NCBI RefSeq assembly: GCF_014066305.1
Contig: NW_023501039.1
Location: forward strand, 496,001 to 560,000
Reading direction: 5' to 3'
Source: Letharia columbiana
Lineage: Eukaryota > Ascomycota > Lecanoromycetes > Lecanorales > Parmeliaceae
DNA: 64,000 nt
Shown: piece after piece, positions 23,795 to 35,213 of the stretch
Layout of the letters: each line of letters begins with the position of its first letter
How positions within the stretch are numbered: position 1 is the stretch's first letter
Position numbers and translations under genes: made by a program
Notes under the pieces: model-generated
What the model saw: the letters and a program-made list of their open reading frames with translations, nothing else
What the model was told of the DNA's origin: nothing
Databases searched by the model: none

Positions 23795-24553
23795 GATTGC
23801 TAGATGTTAATGGTATACAAGAGTCGATCGGATCAGGGAAATCAGTGAGCTTTTGGTTGGTTTGATATCTTGAATTGATCGTCTATGTACACCAGTGATT
23901 TCCAATGAAAACTTGCTGGTGCTGATACAGACGGTCGCTGGACAGGGCGAGGTGTATTGTGGAATTTGTGAAGCGAGGGAGAAGATCGTGATGGAGAGAG
24001 TCGGGGTAGGTGGTGTGTTGGATTGAGGTAGAGGATGAGCGGTGACGGAAGATTTTAGCTGCAAACGCAGGATGAGGAACAGACTGTGGTATGGTGATTA
24101 TGGAAGGCGAAGAGGTGTGTGTAAGGTGTTCGTGAGGAGGAATAGCTTGATGAAACGCTGGACGACTGCCAAGGGAGACCTGCGTGGATGTCCAGTGGAC
24201 CAAACCTTCTGCTGGACCTCGATTATCAGTAAGGTTTCGAACGTGAATGTGAAGCTGAAGCCGATGTGGAGTGATCAGTCTGAAAGCAAACAACGGACCC
24301 CCGTGGTGAGTAAAGTTGTTGTCGAAGAGCTGATGGGTTAGATCAGAAACGTGAGAAACGAGGGAAGGAGCGATCAATTTGTTGAAGCTGAGGCTAACTC
24401 AGACTAGCAGTGCGCACTAGTCCTTGCCGGGTTAAGCTCAGCCCTTGAAAGCTCTTGGCATCAAAGCGCGCGTGAGAAAAAGCGTGTCCTTGAACAGCCT
24501 ACTTGGTGCACATATATGGCTTCAGTCTCCCGTGTTTAATTCATTAGATACAA
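23795..24553. promoter_or_regulatory. Divergent upstream region
   Basis: About 760 bp between the start of the KH-domain gene (minus) and the coiled-coil gene (plus). It must hold both promoters; no specific element is claimed. Confidence 0.4.
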
Positions 24554-25676
24554 ATGGCTATTGAATCGCAATATTTAGGAAAGCTTCAAGAGTATGTCAC
24601 AAAGACAAAGGACATAGATTATGGCCAAAACAATGCAGATGGAGATGAAGACTACGCAGCCCGTCTTTGCAAGAGCCTACAGTCCCTGCAAAATCAAGTC
24701 AAGCAGCATGAAGCCGCCCTGGAGAGGGTGAGTGCATTTAGAACGCAACTGATGGCTAGCTTACTCTGCTGAACAACGTGGTTAGCTACGTGCAACAGCC
24801 CGTGCCGTTTCCGTTGATGAACCGTCTGAAGATTCCCGCCAGCGTCTGCAGCAGCTTCGAACTGTTACAGCCGCATATAGATCCCTCACTCCCTCTGAGC
24901 CTCTCCTCCCCTCTCCCGACTCGCCATTGCCCGCCCTCCTCGCTCTCCGCAAAACTCTGAATATGGTGGACCAGAGCAAAAGTGCAATCACAGAGACCAA
25001 GGATAATGTTTCCAAATCTCGAAAGCATCTTCGGCAAGAAGAAGCTGATTTGAGGGATGCCCGGTCCATCACACAAGCACTTGAGGGAAGGATCGAGAAG
25101 CTTCGATTGGAGAACGAAGAACGATCGGAAAAGAGCACCGAGGAATCGGCCAATACTATAATTCAAGAGCAGCAGCAGCGAAAACGCCACTACATGATGG
25201 CACTCAGGGATCTAGTGAAAGCTTTCAACAAGTTTGTCGATGAGCAATTGGCCGCGATGCTAGCAGCTGAAGATCTTGGTGGTCCTACAGTAGGCGATTC
25301 AGTAGAAGTAGATGAGGAGATGTTGAAGGCAGGCTTCAATCAGCAAGGGAGAGCGAGAAAGATGGACGCAGATATTGCGAGGACCGAGGCAAAGCGGAAA
25401 ATGCGTAATGACGAGATCTGGGGTTCCGAGAATGGTAATGAAGATGAAGAAATTGGTGTACGAAGTGAGAAGGAGGCCGCCCTGGCAAGTTTCCGAACCC
25501 TGACCGAAGACCTTTTGAACGCCGCTGCTGGAGATGAGGATTCAGATTCCTACATCAACATATCGCGAGAGTCGGCAGCTGTTCGGTTTCTGGTTCGAGC
25601 GAAGGTCGCGCAATTTCATACCGATGATGCAAGAAAGCTGCGACTGGTAGACTTCGGCCGAGGATGGGACAACTGA
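24554..25676 (+). CDS. Coiled-coil protein, possibly a kinetochore component
   Basis: Two exons, 24554-24727 and 24786-25676 (58-nt intron, phase 0), give 354 residues. Residues about 25-60 and 110-185 are long charged helices (LCKSLQSLQNQVKQHEAALE; KSRKHLRQEEADLRDARSIT). The C-terminal end (FLVRAKVAQFHTDDARKLRL then VDFGRGWDN) is compact and looks conserved. Length and architecture recall small fungal kinetochore coiled-coil proteins of the Kre28/Sos7 type, but I cannot confirm membership, so the role is only a suggestion. No enzyme motif. It runs convergently with the peptidase gene, whose stop is 78 bp downstream. Confidence 0.75.
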
Positions 25677-25753
25677 CTTTTGATACGATCGAAATGTGCG
25701 ACGTTGAACCTTCAGACTCAGTAACACTGTTCATCCTATACTAACACTCCTCG

Positions 25754-28039
25754 CTAATCAATCGTATCGTCCCTCAGAGCAAACAGTTGCTTCATGACCT
25801 CATTGCTCTTAGAGAACAGGGCCTCATGATATAAAGTATTGGTTATAAAGGTCTTGCAATTCTTGATCTTCGAAGCTGCGTCCTATACAGATTCCGATGT
25901 CAGTATCCTACTTGAAGGCAATTGTCGAAGCAATGTGACGGCTCGAGGGTTATCAAGAGCCTTTTGTTCCCGAAAAAAGTCTTGCAACTTGAAAAGCGAT
26001 CCGCAACAAGAAGAATTTGCTCCTAATATGTACATACCCTAGAGAGATCGAAGTGCACCAACATGTCGTCAACATAGACGGCCGAGTATATGGGGACTTC
26101 GTTTTTGGCCAGTTGTGCTTCGTCATATAGCTCTGGCCAGTCCTCGGCATGCGCAAGTAGGTCAGCTGTCTCTTGCAGGTTGCGAAGCTCATCGTAGTCT
26201 TTGAACATGTCTCGAAAGACCTATGTGAAGGCTTCAGCTGGCCATGCGGAGGAGCACAGCTAATGTCTGGTTGTCAAGCCAGCGAACTTTTGCTTACCAT
26301 CTCACCGGTGAAGAGTACTGGCTCTGGACCGTCCACAGAGACCCTCTGGAATTCAGGGATGTGCGACATCACACGATCTGCCGACCACCGGGTTGGATGC
26401 CTCAATCTCGTTCAGCATAATCTTGGACTGGGGGAACAAATTTTCTTACCCTCTCGCATATATAGGCTCGTGAATCAATGCAGACAGTGGCATTGTATCG
26501 AATGGCATCATTTCATCAAATGCTGCGAGTGTGGGTCTAGTGAAGAAGCCGAATTCTTCGTGTTCTCAGAGTCAGCGTGCATCTTTGGAGGTAGGTGTTG
26601 GGTTATAAAACCAATTTTGCAAGTGAACTACTGTTGAGACGTGTCTTACAGCTCATGGTATTACAGATATAAAGAAGATGACTCTGAAAAGTAGACTTAC
26701 GATTTAAGTCGCTCGTCAAGCGGCATATCATATCTTCACATTTGGTTAGCTGAAAACTGGCTGCCCAGATTGTGCTTACCATGCACAATGTCCATGGTGC
26801 CTAGTCTAGGTCAGCTATATGTCCAAAACGCTAGGATATGGCCGCGGTGACCGTGGAATGCAAAATAACTTCCAAGCTGGCGTAATCGCAACACGGAAAA
26901 GTTCCCACCGCTCGGTAGTATGACGCTTTCTTTCTGGATGTACCGGATGATATCCTTGACTCGGTGAATGTCTTCGATGTACTTCTCATAGTACGCTTTG
27001 TTCCTTTCGGCAAGCCTGCCTGACTTCGTGTTGGCTTGTGCCCAATCTCTAGAAGAAGGAAAACTAACGGAACTGGTATTTGTATATTATGTCCGGGTCT
27101 TTCACCAAGGGGGGAAGACCAGCACTGATGAAGACTAATGTATCGGTCAGAGTTGGTCGGCTCTTTGTGAGAGGTAAGATCACCTTCTTGGAGTCCTTCA
27201 GGACTGTGGATATCGTAATTAGTATTCGTCACAGCTGTTGCATAGATATTGGAATACCAACAAATTCGAAAGGTAGGTTCCGCAGCAGAAGCCACCAAAG
27301 CTGACGCCCATGATCGTCCATTTCTTCTTTTCTGCCGGATAATCCGCTGTCAAAATCTTGCGAATTGCTTCGCAGTCCATGACTGAAGCACTCTTCGTTA
27401 GTCACGCCTTGTACTATGCTAGGACTCGATTGATGGACCTACCAATGCTGTCTGCTCTAAAATTCTTGAGCGATGCCGCTTGCTTTGCAGGTCCACCTTC
27501 AGTTGCGAGTGTTCTCGCTGTGACTGTGCTGCTCAAACCAGTGCCTTTGAGCAAAGCGAGTCAGCTCCGCGTACGAAAACTTTGAGATCTGAAGGCATCT
27601 GGATACCGCGCTGATCTAAGAATAGAATCTGACTTGTTTTAGAAAAGTCTGCAGTAATATTAGAGCAACGCAAACCTGATACCCCTTATCGAGAAGAATG
27701 TCGGTCCATGGGTAATATTGCGGGCTTTTACAAGGCATGCCAGGTCCACCTTGTCACTGATCAGCGTTTCGCTCAGAGAGGGAGGGCATGGCATACTACA
27801 TACCCTGCAGAAAGAGGACTGTAAAACAACCATAAGTCAATCGTACACCAAACCATATAAGTCGAAAGATGCGTACGCCAGGGAGGCTGCTTGATCTCCG
27901 TTTTACTTATGTCTACTGGCTTCTCAAATCGTTTCACACTTCTAGCAAACAGGCGTAGACTGCCATCTTGCGCTTTGGAGTAGTTCTTTGGTACTTCGAA
28001 GAAGAGCTCAGAGACATTGAGCTTTCCTAGAGATTGCAT
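25754..28039 (-). CDS. Proline iminopeptidase-like serine peptidase (family S33, alpha/beta hydrolase)
   Basis: Fifteen exons give 438 residues: 28039-27877, 27818-27804, 27749-27676, 27628-27607, 27544-27443, 27382-27262, 27203-27184, 27134-27074, 27015-26852, 26800-26780, 26733-26701, 26555-26450, 26400-26298, 26220-26038 and 25882-25754. Each junction restores family sequence. LQGGPGM (residues 58-64) is the oxyanion-hole region, ILFLDQRGTGLSSTVTAR precedes the core, and Ser153 in GVSFGG is the nucleophile. DDMLVHFD and NTLYH (His near 415) match the acid and base region. The family removes N-terminal proline or other residues from peptides in the cytosol. Four exons are only 15-22 nt, and introns 11 and 14 are introner-like. 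No frame damage is seen. Confidence 0.92.
25883..26037 (-). mobile_element. Introner-like intron, 155 nt (peptidase intron 14)
   Basis: Starts GTATGTACATATTAGGAGC and ends ACTGACATCGGAATCTGTATAG, a diverged form of the family 3' motif. It lies between DLSR and DAASKIK, at a phase-0 junction. Confidence 0.55.
26556..26700 (-). mobile_element. Introner-like intron, 145 nt (peptidase intron 11)
   Basis: Starts GTAAGTCTACTTTTCAGAGTC and ends GCTGACTCTGAGAACACGAAG. It splits the Gln codon in DLNQFGFFTR. The same gene's other introns are 46-77 nt, apart from intron 14. Confidence 0.65.
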
Positions 28040-28427
28040 GAGTCTGTGATAATGATGATAGGCTTTCCCTTATCCGGACCTGGCATCTGGTGGGTTCTCA
28101 TCCCCAAGAGCTTTGCAGCAGGCATGTTGCCTTGAGAAGATTCGCCCGTAGGAGGCACCAACAGCATTTGCTCTAGCTTCGCCATTGCAGAATTTGCGAA
28201 TCTCCTCAATGGTATCCTACCTGGACATTCATCATACGACCCGTCAAAAATTATCGTCATATAATAGTTTACGATATCAATACTAGCGCATGGATATATT
28301 ACGATACTAGTACCAGCATGGTGACGTCCAGTGACTCTGAATGATAATTCCCACCTAGCAAAACATCCGACCACCATGATAATCAGGCAATCCACGACTC
28401 TTCAACACACACCTCTACGGTTCGAAT
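28040..28427. promoter_or_regulatory. Divergent upstream region
   Basis: Interval between the starts of the peptidase gene (minus) and the Smr gene (plus). It must contain both promoters; nothing specific is claimed. Confidence 0.4.
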
Positions 28428-30112
28428 ATGGATGACATAGCAATATCTTTAGAGGTGAGCAGCAATTTGTCTTTATTCCGAGGTTGTTTGCTAACGGCTG
28501 TATGCAGAAAGAGTATTGTCCGCCTCTAGATCCCCCACTATTCTACTCTTTCTTCTTGGAATATGCCGATAAGGAGGTGTCGCTCAATGGACTACGCGAT
28601 AAACTGGATATCGTGAAAGAAATCACCCTGACCACGGACGATGCGGCATTTGACCCCTCGGGAACCAGTGGCTTTCATGATGATACGACTTCACATGAGT
28701 CGTCTGAGCGAGCGCAATCATGGCACGGAGACATACTATCCGATTCTACAGTGGACACGGACCTTACAAGCGTATCCCAGGCTTTGGATTCGGTCAACTT
28801 CGGAGGTGATACAGCAGAGAACAAGCAAGCAGATGGAATGGACTTAGACAAGGGACAATATGACGACTGGCTCGAAAGCTTGTCGCCTTCGGACAAAGCT
28901 ATGAAGTTGAAGGATATAGTTTGTGGGGCCAAGGATTTCGATATAGGCTACATCCTCCGGAAAAATGGCAACAGCTATCACAAGGCACTGGATGAACTAC
29001 TAACCCAGGCTCACCTTGAAGAAGAAGGCCTTAAAGAGAAGGGTATCGAGGCTTTCACGGGACCTATGATGAGCAATCGAGAGCGTAGAGCCTTGAAGGA
29101 GCGGGAAAAGAGGCAGAAGAGGGGAAAGAGGCAGCCAATCCGCCGGACGAGCTCAACATCTGCACTAGAGTCGACTCGCGACAATTCCTTGTCCTCTAAT
29201 CAATGGCTACGAGTAGATGATAGTGTCAAGTATATTCATGATCGGACACACATCTCTGCTGAGTTCATACGGTCTACCTATCACAGCAGCGGTGCCACGC
29301 TCCCTTCCACGATCGCCGCTCTCTGTGCCTCGAAAGATCGAGAAGCCTTCTCAAACCCCTGTCTTCCAGGCGCACCGCTTTCCGAAATCGAAGCACACGC
29401 TAAAGAGCTCTCCATGGAGTTTCCCCCCGGGCTCCAATATCCCCAAGCCCTGGCTCTCATCAAGCTGACGTACCCGTCTACTACCTCCGCTCGAGAGCTG
29501 GCACTTGCGCTCACATCTTCGTCAAACGTCCCATCGACCTCAACAATAATACCCCAGTATATCCTACGCCCTCCCTCTCCTCCCTCCACATCTTCATCTA
29601 CGCCCTCGCTCCCAGGTTCCTACGTTCCCCTCTCCGACCCCAGAGCCGCGGCTCTCGCTTCAATCCGCTCAAATGCCCAAACACAATCCCGATCCGCCTT
29701 CCGAAAATCGAAATCCGACCGCCTCATGGGCGCCGCAGCATCCCACTACAGCTCCGTCGGTCGTGACGCCAACGCTGCTCTCCGCCAGAATGTTGCAGCC
29801 CTTGCGGACGCACGAGTATCCTCCCAGTCTAAGCCTGGAGAGGTAGACCTGCATGGTTTGAACGTTAAAGACGCGGTGAGGGTTTCGAGGGACAGGGTTC
29901 AAACGTGGTGGGAGAGCGAAGGGAGAGAGTGGGCGAGGGCGGGGAAGGTTATGAATGGCGGTGGCTTGAGAATCATCACTGGAGTAGGCCGTCACAGCGC
30001 TGGAGGTAGGGCGGTGTTGGGACCGGCCGTGGGTAGGATGTTGAATGATGAGGGGTGGAAGGTTCAAGTTGGGGAGGGGTTGGTGAAGGTTGTGGGCAGA
30101 GCGAGGAGGTGA
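28428..30112 (+). CDS. CUE-like / DUF1771 / Smr-domain protein (Cue2-type endonuclease candidate)
   Basis: Two exons, 28428-28454 (9 codons, MDDIAISLE) and 28508-30112, give 543 residues. A helical CUE-like segment lies near residues 125-175 (LKDIVCGAKDFDIGYILRKN). DUF1771 lies near 385-435 (DPRAAALASIRSNAQTQSRS, HYSSVGRDANAALRQNVAAL). The C-terminal Smr domain about 455-543 has the DLHGL motif and TGVGRHS loop. In budding yeast, Cue2 cleaves mRNA at collided ribosomes in no-go decay, and the DLHxL and TGxGxHS motifs are its key features. The tiny first exon was chosen because it keeps phase and supplies the only ATG before KEYCPPLDPPLFYSFFLEY. Confidence 0.88.
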
Positions 30113-30734
30113 TGTTCCTGGAAATACTGACATTTTCGAGGAGTTACTTGGTCTTTTTTGCATTTAACATGGTGTTTGAAGTCATTCGGATACCGCTGTA
30201 CGAGGCTGATGTCAGGTTGGATATGAGGCCTAATTAGTGAGGATGTCTCTGTCATTGGCACCGCCATTTGGATACCATAGGATACTTACCTGGACCTGGC
30301 ATGTTATCATAATCAATGAGTCAGAACAATAACAATATATACCCTCAGAAATTCATGTCCTGAGTGGTTGTGACTTAAATTTCACTGCTTCTCCAAAGTG
30401 CTCTTTGACAGGGAAGTCTTTCTAGAGGTTGGCCACCTGCCGGGCAGCGGCCGTTTATGTAGGCATTCAAACCGCAGGGAACTCAAGCTTTCGGATATGT
30501 CAATCGAGTGGGGGACAAGGTCTCTATAGAGATACATTGGTTGACGGATCATTTCAAAGGCTTTCCAAAGAATCATAATCTTGCCAGATTGAGTTGCGAA
30601 AATATATCCAACCAGAAAAGTAGTACTCATTCACACCCATACACTCACTATCCTCTCTATTACGTTCAGGGTCACCCAAATCCCCTCTTTCAGTTTCAGT
30701 TTCTCTTCCTCTTCCTCGATCTAATCCTTTGACC
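30113..30734. other. Convergent 3' intergenic region
   Basis: Between the stops of the Smr and calpain-like genes; no gene seen. Confidence 0.5.
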
Positions 30735-33700
30735 TTATTTTCCATCACTCTCCACCTCTCCACTAGCTCCCTTACTCGCATCATCCAGATCCAAACTCTC
30801 TTCCTCCTGCCTCGGCCTAACGGTCTCGATAGAGCACGCTCCATCTTTGAAAAAAACCCGCAAACCCACCACGCACACTGCGTTCCAAGGATCATTCTCA
30901 AATTCTGTATTGTCATCCGCACCGTCCATTGGAGAAGGGTCATCTTCTTCTGCAGCGTCGTCCACTTGGGTGGGGAAGTCAAGGACACTGTCGATGGAAC
31001 TTTCAAAGGAGGCGTCAGAGTCGTATTGGTAGTCATCGATCGGCGCAAGACTGGAAGGGGCAGCGACGGATGGGGCAGGAGCTTCACTAATAGGAGTGGG
31101 GGCCCCATTGACCGTGACGGAGGGGATTGATTTCAGTGCCGCTTCGAATTGTCGGGACTTTTGGGCAGCAGAATCTTCGGTCGACGTGGCTGCATCCTTC
31201 TCTTCATTCTTAGGAGTGACAGAGTTATCCTCTGCCAAAGTCCCGTTGGTGGGCTTAGATTCCTCGGCTATGGTTCCAAGTGGAGCTCCATTAGTAGGCT
31301 TGGACTCATCAGCTTTGGCTTCGGACGGAGGTTTCGGCAAGGGAGCTTGGTCCAGAGTCGGCTCGCCAGTCTTGTCTTCTATTGCACCGGCTGCGGATTG
31401 CTTCTCGAGCTCGGTTTCGACTCCTGGGGCCGTCGTTGTAACGTTGACAGCTTCAGGGGCAATAGTTTGATCAGTTTGAACAGCAGTGGCATCACCAGCA
31501 ACAGTCCCTTCAGCCCGCCGAGATCCTCTACGTTTTTCGGCCTTCTTGCGCTCATACTCTTCTCTTTTCTTAGCGTGGCGCTTCTCTCTGGCCCTCTCCC
31601 GCTTTCCATGTTGCCAGTTCTTGAGCATGTCTTCGCGTTTCATCGCACATTGCTTTTTCTTCTCCGCAGCTTTTCTCTTCGACTCTCCCTTCTGGCGCTC
31701 TTGCTTTTCAGCCTCGGTCTCTCGGATCTCTCCTTTGGCATGAGCAAGATCATAGGCAAGTCCTGTTTGAATCAGTTTATTCTGCCTCAATTTGACATTC
31801 TTTCTGATGATGTCCTCGGGGGTATCATCATCCTGATAGCGGCGAGCAGTAATCTTCATGAGCACAGAATAGGTACCGGGGTCCAATTCTAAATCTGTGC
31901 TGACCGAGCGACTCATGGAGTAATTACCATGGCTGCGAACGATGTAGTCCTGCTCGCCATCTTTGTCCAATCTGAAATGTAACTCGAACGTGTACTGCCC
32001 TTGCAATCCTTTGTAGTAGCGATCATCCAACTGAGATAGGACAATTACAACAGGGCTTCGCTTTGTGAGCGTAACGCTGAATTTGGTCTTGTTGTAGTCT
32101 GCACTCCAAGGAATGTCGACCGAGGTCCACTGCTGCGTGATCTGCCAATCCGGCCCAAAGAGTCGAGTTCTATCAAAGCTCGAATATTCGCGTAGAAGGT
32201 CCTCGTAGGAAATCCAGAACTGTCCATCATCGCCAAACCTGTGATTCAACAACTCCATCCATTCCGGAGTCCATTGTTCCGAACCGTCGCTCCAGGCACC
32301 TCTCCATTCACCCTCGCCCCAGGGGTTTCGCACTTTCAACAGTCTATTGCCTTTGATCTCTCTAGCTTCCATGATCGAATACGCGTGCATGCGTACGATG
32401 TTCTCTCTTGCGCCATACGAAGATGCTAAATCTGATCCTTGCCATTTGTCGAAGGTGCCCGCAGCACAGCTGAATAAGAACTCCTCGTTTACTTTCATGA
32501 TTTCCTCCCAAAATTTATCCTTATTGAGAACGTCCGTTGTGAAGAGTTCGGTAGTTACGCCCCCAGTCAGGTCCTCGATAGCTTCGCTGGATGATGTCAG
32601 CAATTCAGTTCAGTCAGGTCGAGGGACTATACTTACCCTGTAAAGCCGCCGTCTATAGCACTGTAGTCTCCATGAGCTTTGGCAAATGCCTTTTCCAGCA
32701 ATGGTAGCCATGTCTCATTCTCGCTACTACACTGTGCGAAGTAGAGAGCTTTGGAACCGGTTTGGTTCACTTTTCGATACCTTTTCTCTGCATCACCTCT
32801 GTCTTGATGATCTCAGAGTCAGCGTTACTCTTTCGGGAGGAATTTTGAGACGCGAGACATGTCTGATGACTCGTAAGACAGCATGAATGGGGAACAAATG
32901 CCTCGGAAAGTATGACATACTGACGATCCAGAAGACTCGCTTTTCCTCGTCTGAACTTTCCCACCAATCGGAGGCGATCAGGTAGAGTTTGTCGTCAATT
33001 ATGGTTTGAATCCACTCCCCATCTGAGATAACTTAGCCTCCTCACTGCGAGACGAGAGTGATTTGCACTTACCTCGGTGGAACACAAAACCGTATACGCC
33101 CACCTCTTCGTCTCTAGCAACGCATACATTGTTGACCAAGTCTTTCTTGTTGCAAAGAGCACACAATGCAGATAGGAACCAGCAGTCGCCGTTGAATCCT
33201 TGACGAACATCGCTAGCGGTAGCACCCTCTTCAAAGAACACAGGATTTTCGAAGATATCCTGAGACATGTTAGGAATTGGATGGCTGTAGAAGTAGAACA
33301 AGGATGTAGAATGCTAACGGGAATTCGTTTCACTGATTTGGGATAAGTCTTGTCTGGAACCTCACCCAGAGCATCCAAGCAGTCTCTTCGATTCCGCTTC
33401 AGGTCAAACTCGATATCGAAATGAGGATCTCGGTATTTGTGGTTCACACGTCGACACTCCTTCGCTATCTTCTCTACAGCATGTTTGCATTCCGCATCTG
33501 CTTGATCGTAAGACTTCACAGCGATCTGACCGTTCACAACGCCCTTGGTATTCTTGGAGGCTTTGGTTTTGGCGTAGATATCAGCTGGCAGGATGCTGTG
33601 TACCTTGCCAGGGAACTTTGTGGTAAACTGGTTGCGAGCGATGAGCTTGATGTATGTACAAGATGAGAGGTGCGTACCTTCTGCCAGAACTCGTCCACGC

Positions 33701-33803
33701 CCCTCTGGGGCAGCTGCTTCCTTACTTTGACAGGAGACTCCTGTACGGACTGTGGTGCTGGCTGGGGATTCTCAAAGTCAGCGGCCTCGCCGGGTGCACT
33801 CAT
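30735..33803 (-). CDS. Calpain-like cysteine protease
   Basis: Six exons (33803-33678, 33627-33319, 33259-33073, 33022-32921, 32811-32637, 32586-30735) give 916 residues. The catalytic triad is visible: Cys171 in QGFNGDCWFLSALCAL, His367 in VRMHAYSIMEARE and Asn387 in KVRNPWGEGEW. A C2-like calpain domain follows (residues about 440-560). Beyond about residue 570 the chain turns very basic (KAAEKKKQ, EKRHAKKREEYERKKAEKRR), then Pro/Thr/Glu-rich and acidic to the end. The family are calcium-dependent or calcium-insensitive intracellular cysteine proteases; this one lacks EF-hands, as fungal forms do. It differs from the pH-signalling calpain PalB/Rim13 in having a long C-terminal disordered tail. 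Intron 4 is introner-like. Confidence 0.92.
32812..32920 (-). mobile_element. Introner-like intron, 109 nt (calpain intron 4)
   Basis: Starts GTATGTCATACTTTCCGAGG and ends AACGCTGACTCTGAG, so the 3' splice site falls inside the family motif. The 5' block TTTCCGAGGCATT closely matches the intron at 39574-39718. Splicing restores IVNHQDRGDAEKRY. It is the shortest member and may be internally deleted. Confidence 0.65.
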
Positions 33804-34425
33804 AGTGTCAGTGTGCGAGGGAAGCAAAAGACCTTATTGGTTCAGGAACGTATTAGATTTCTATAGACTCCGCGGCTGCTTCGTAAAATAGATGCGGCGG
33901 AAGTGGAAGTCAAGGCTGCTGAAGGGGAGTCCGCATCAAGGCTCTCACCAATGCTGGGAGACATCGGAATCAACAAGAAGCTTCTACATGTCAGCGGGCT
34001 AAAGCCCAAGGGCTGAAGATTCATGCGGCTCAAAGCGCCCCTAGCAGAGGGTTCTAGGTAAGGTAGTTGGTAGCAGCGCCGGATCCAGTAGGTACATAAT
34101 CTTTGCCTCAAGCCTGCATGAGCCGATCTGCAGGCCAACGTCTAGCGGAACCCCGTTTCATCCAGCGACTGACACAAGGCTGAGCTTGCATATTGATGGT
34201 TACCTATTATTGCCTTTGGAAAAGGCTGTGTTCGTTGGCTCTGTACACAATACCCTCATCGGCAGAGGAAAAGGAGCCCGTGAATCTTGGCTTGGCAGTT
34301 TTGCTACTCGTCCCCACTGTGCAATTCACAGGGTTGCTAGTGGGAGGCCTTAGGTAGAGTCAGGGCAAGCATGATGCATGCAAATGCGCACGAGGAAATT
34401 GAGCCACTAAAAGATACTTCCGTAT
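33804..34425. other. Intergenic upstream of the calpain-like gene
   Basis: No gene seen; promoter of the calpain-like gene is expected in the first part. Confidence 0.4.
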
Positions 34426-34658
34426 CACCCGGGTGACAGAAAAGCCTGGACCCTAAGTAAATGGAGATTACGGCCTTCCCCTACCAAATTTCTATGCGCA
34501 AATACCATGTTTCTCCATTAATAGCCTGTCATTTGTCCATCACTGTCTAAATGAACTAGGTAAGAGGGGGAAATTTGGGTATGAAAATGTATGTGGGACG
34601 GCCCTTGATCTCCTAGCTTAATTCAGGTTAGTGTCCAGGCTTTTCTGTCACCCGGGTG
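34426..34658. mobile_element. 233-bp MITE with 26-bp terminal inverted repeats
   Basis: The outer 26 bp at 34426-34451 (beginning CACCCGGGTGACAGAAAAGC) are an exact reverse complement of 34633-34658. Each end is flanked directly by GTAT (34422-34425 and 34659-34662), a candidate 4-bp target duplication; a TA duplication with slightly longer arms is also possible. Inner parts of the arms remain partly complementary (GGAGAT...GGCC). There is no coding capacity, so it would need a transposase in trans. The first 10 bp, CACCCGGGTG, are themselves a palindrome. Superfamily not assigned. Confidence 0.75.
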
Positions 34659-34976
34659 GTATGTAGCCGAGCTGGTGACAAAAGCTTAGTGGATCAGCAT
34701 CTGGAATCAATTGAACTTTGTCTCGGTGAAACGAACCGCCGAACCTCAATCCTCTATGAGTATCTCTGTCCACTTCTCAAGTGATCTTCATATACCACGC
34801 ACCGCTTTGCAGCAGGGAATCCCCATTCCAAGGTGCAAATGTGAGTATATCTCCATTATATAACTTTCTTGTCTTATTGACACCTTCGAATAGGAACGGA
34901 CATACCCCTTTCAACCCTCTCCCGAAGTTCATCGACCCAATCATTCAACTATGTCATAACCTCACCACAAACACTC
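34659..34976. other. Intergenic, no gene seen
   Basis: Lies between the MITE and the small SAM-like frame. A short plus-strand frame from 34781 is unsupported. Confidence 0.4.
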
Positions 34977-35213
34977 ATGGGAGCGCTGCCTGATGCTCCC
35001 AGCCCTAAAGCAACAGCTCAACAAGTCCGAGAGTTCCTTATCAACGTATTCATAATCAGTGATCCAGAACTCAGCCAACACGATGCGGAGACTCTAGCCA
35101 AAAAATTACGTGTCAGCGGCGCCGGTCTATACTTGTTGAGCAGTCAGACTTTGATAAAAGCTCTTGGCGATACATACGGGGAAATGATCTATAAAGCCGT
35201 TCAATATTCTTAA
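34977..35213 (+). CDS. Small SAM-domain-like protein
   Basis: Frame of 78 residues from the ATG at 34977. The spacing of LINVFIISDPELSQHDAETL, AKKLRVSGAGLYLLSSQTLI and KALGDTYGEMIYKAVQYS fits a sterile-alpha-motif fold (five short helices, with the L-x-V-x-G-x-x-L turn and final L-G-x-x-x-G helix). Such domains bind other SAM domains or RNA. It could be the first exon of a longer gene: a GT at 35192 and an AG at 35279 would add about 14 residues, but no longer continuation was found. Real but unidentified is my best estimate. Confidence 0.45.
   Translation: MGALPDAPSPKATAQQVREFLINVFIISDPELSQHDAETLAKKLRVSGAGLYLLSSQTLIKALGDTYGEMIYKAVQYS

Noticed and set aside
27016..27073. Frame break in the peptidase gene after IIYKYQ
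   Set aside because: A 58-nt intron with donor GTTCCG and acceptor GGCAG restores YKYQLAERNKAYYEKY in phase, so no break is needed.
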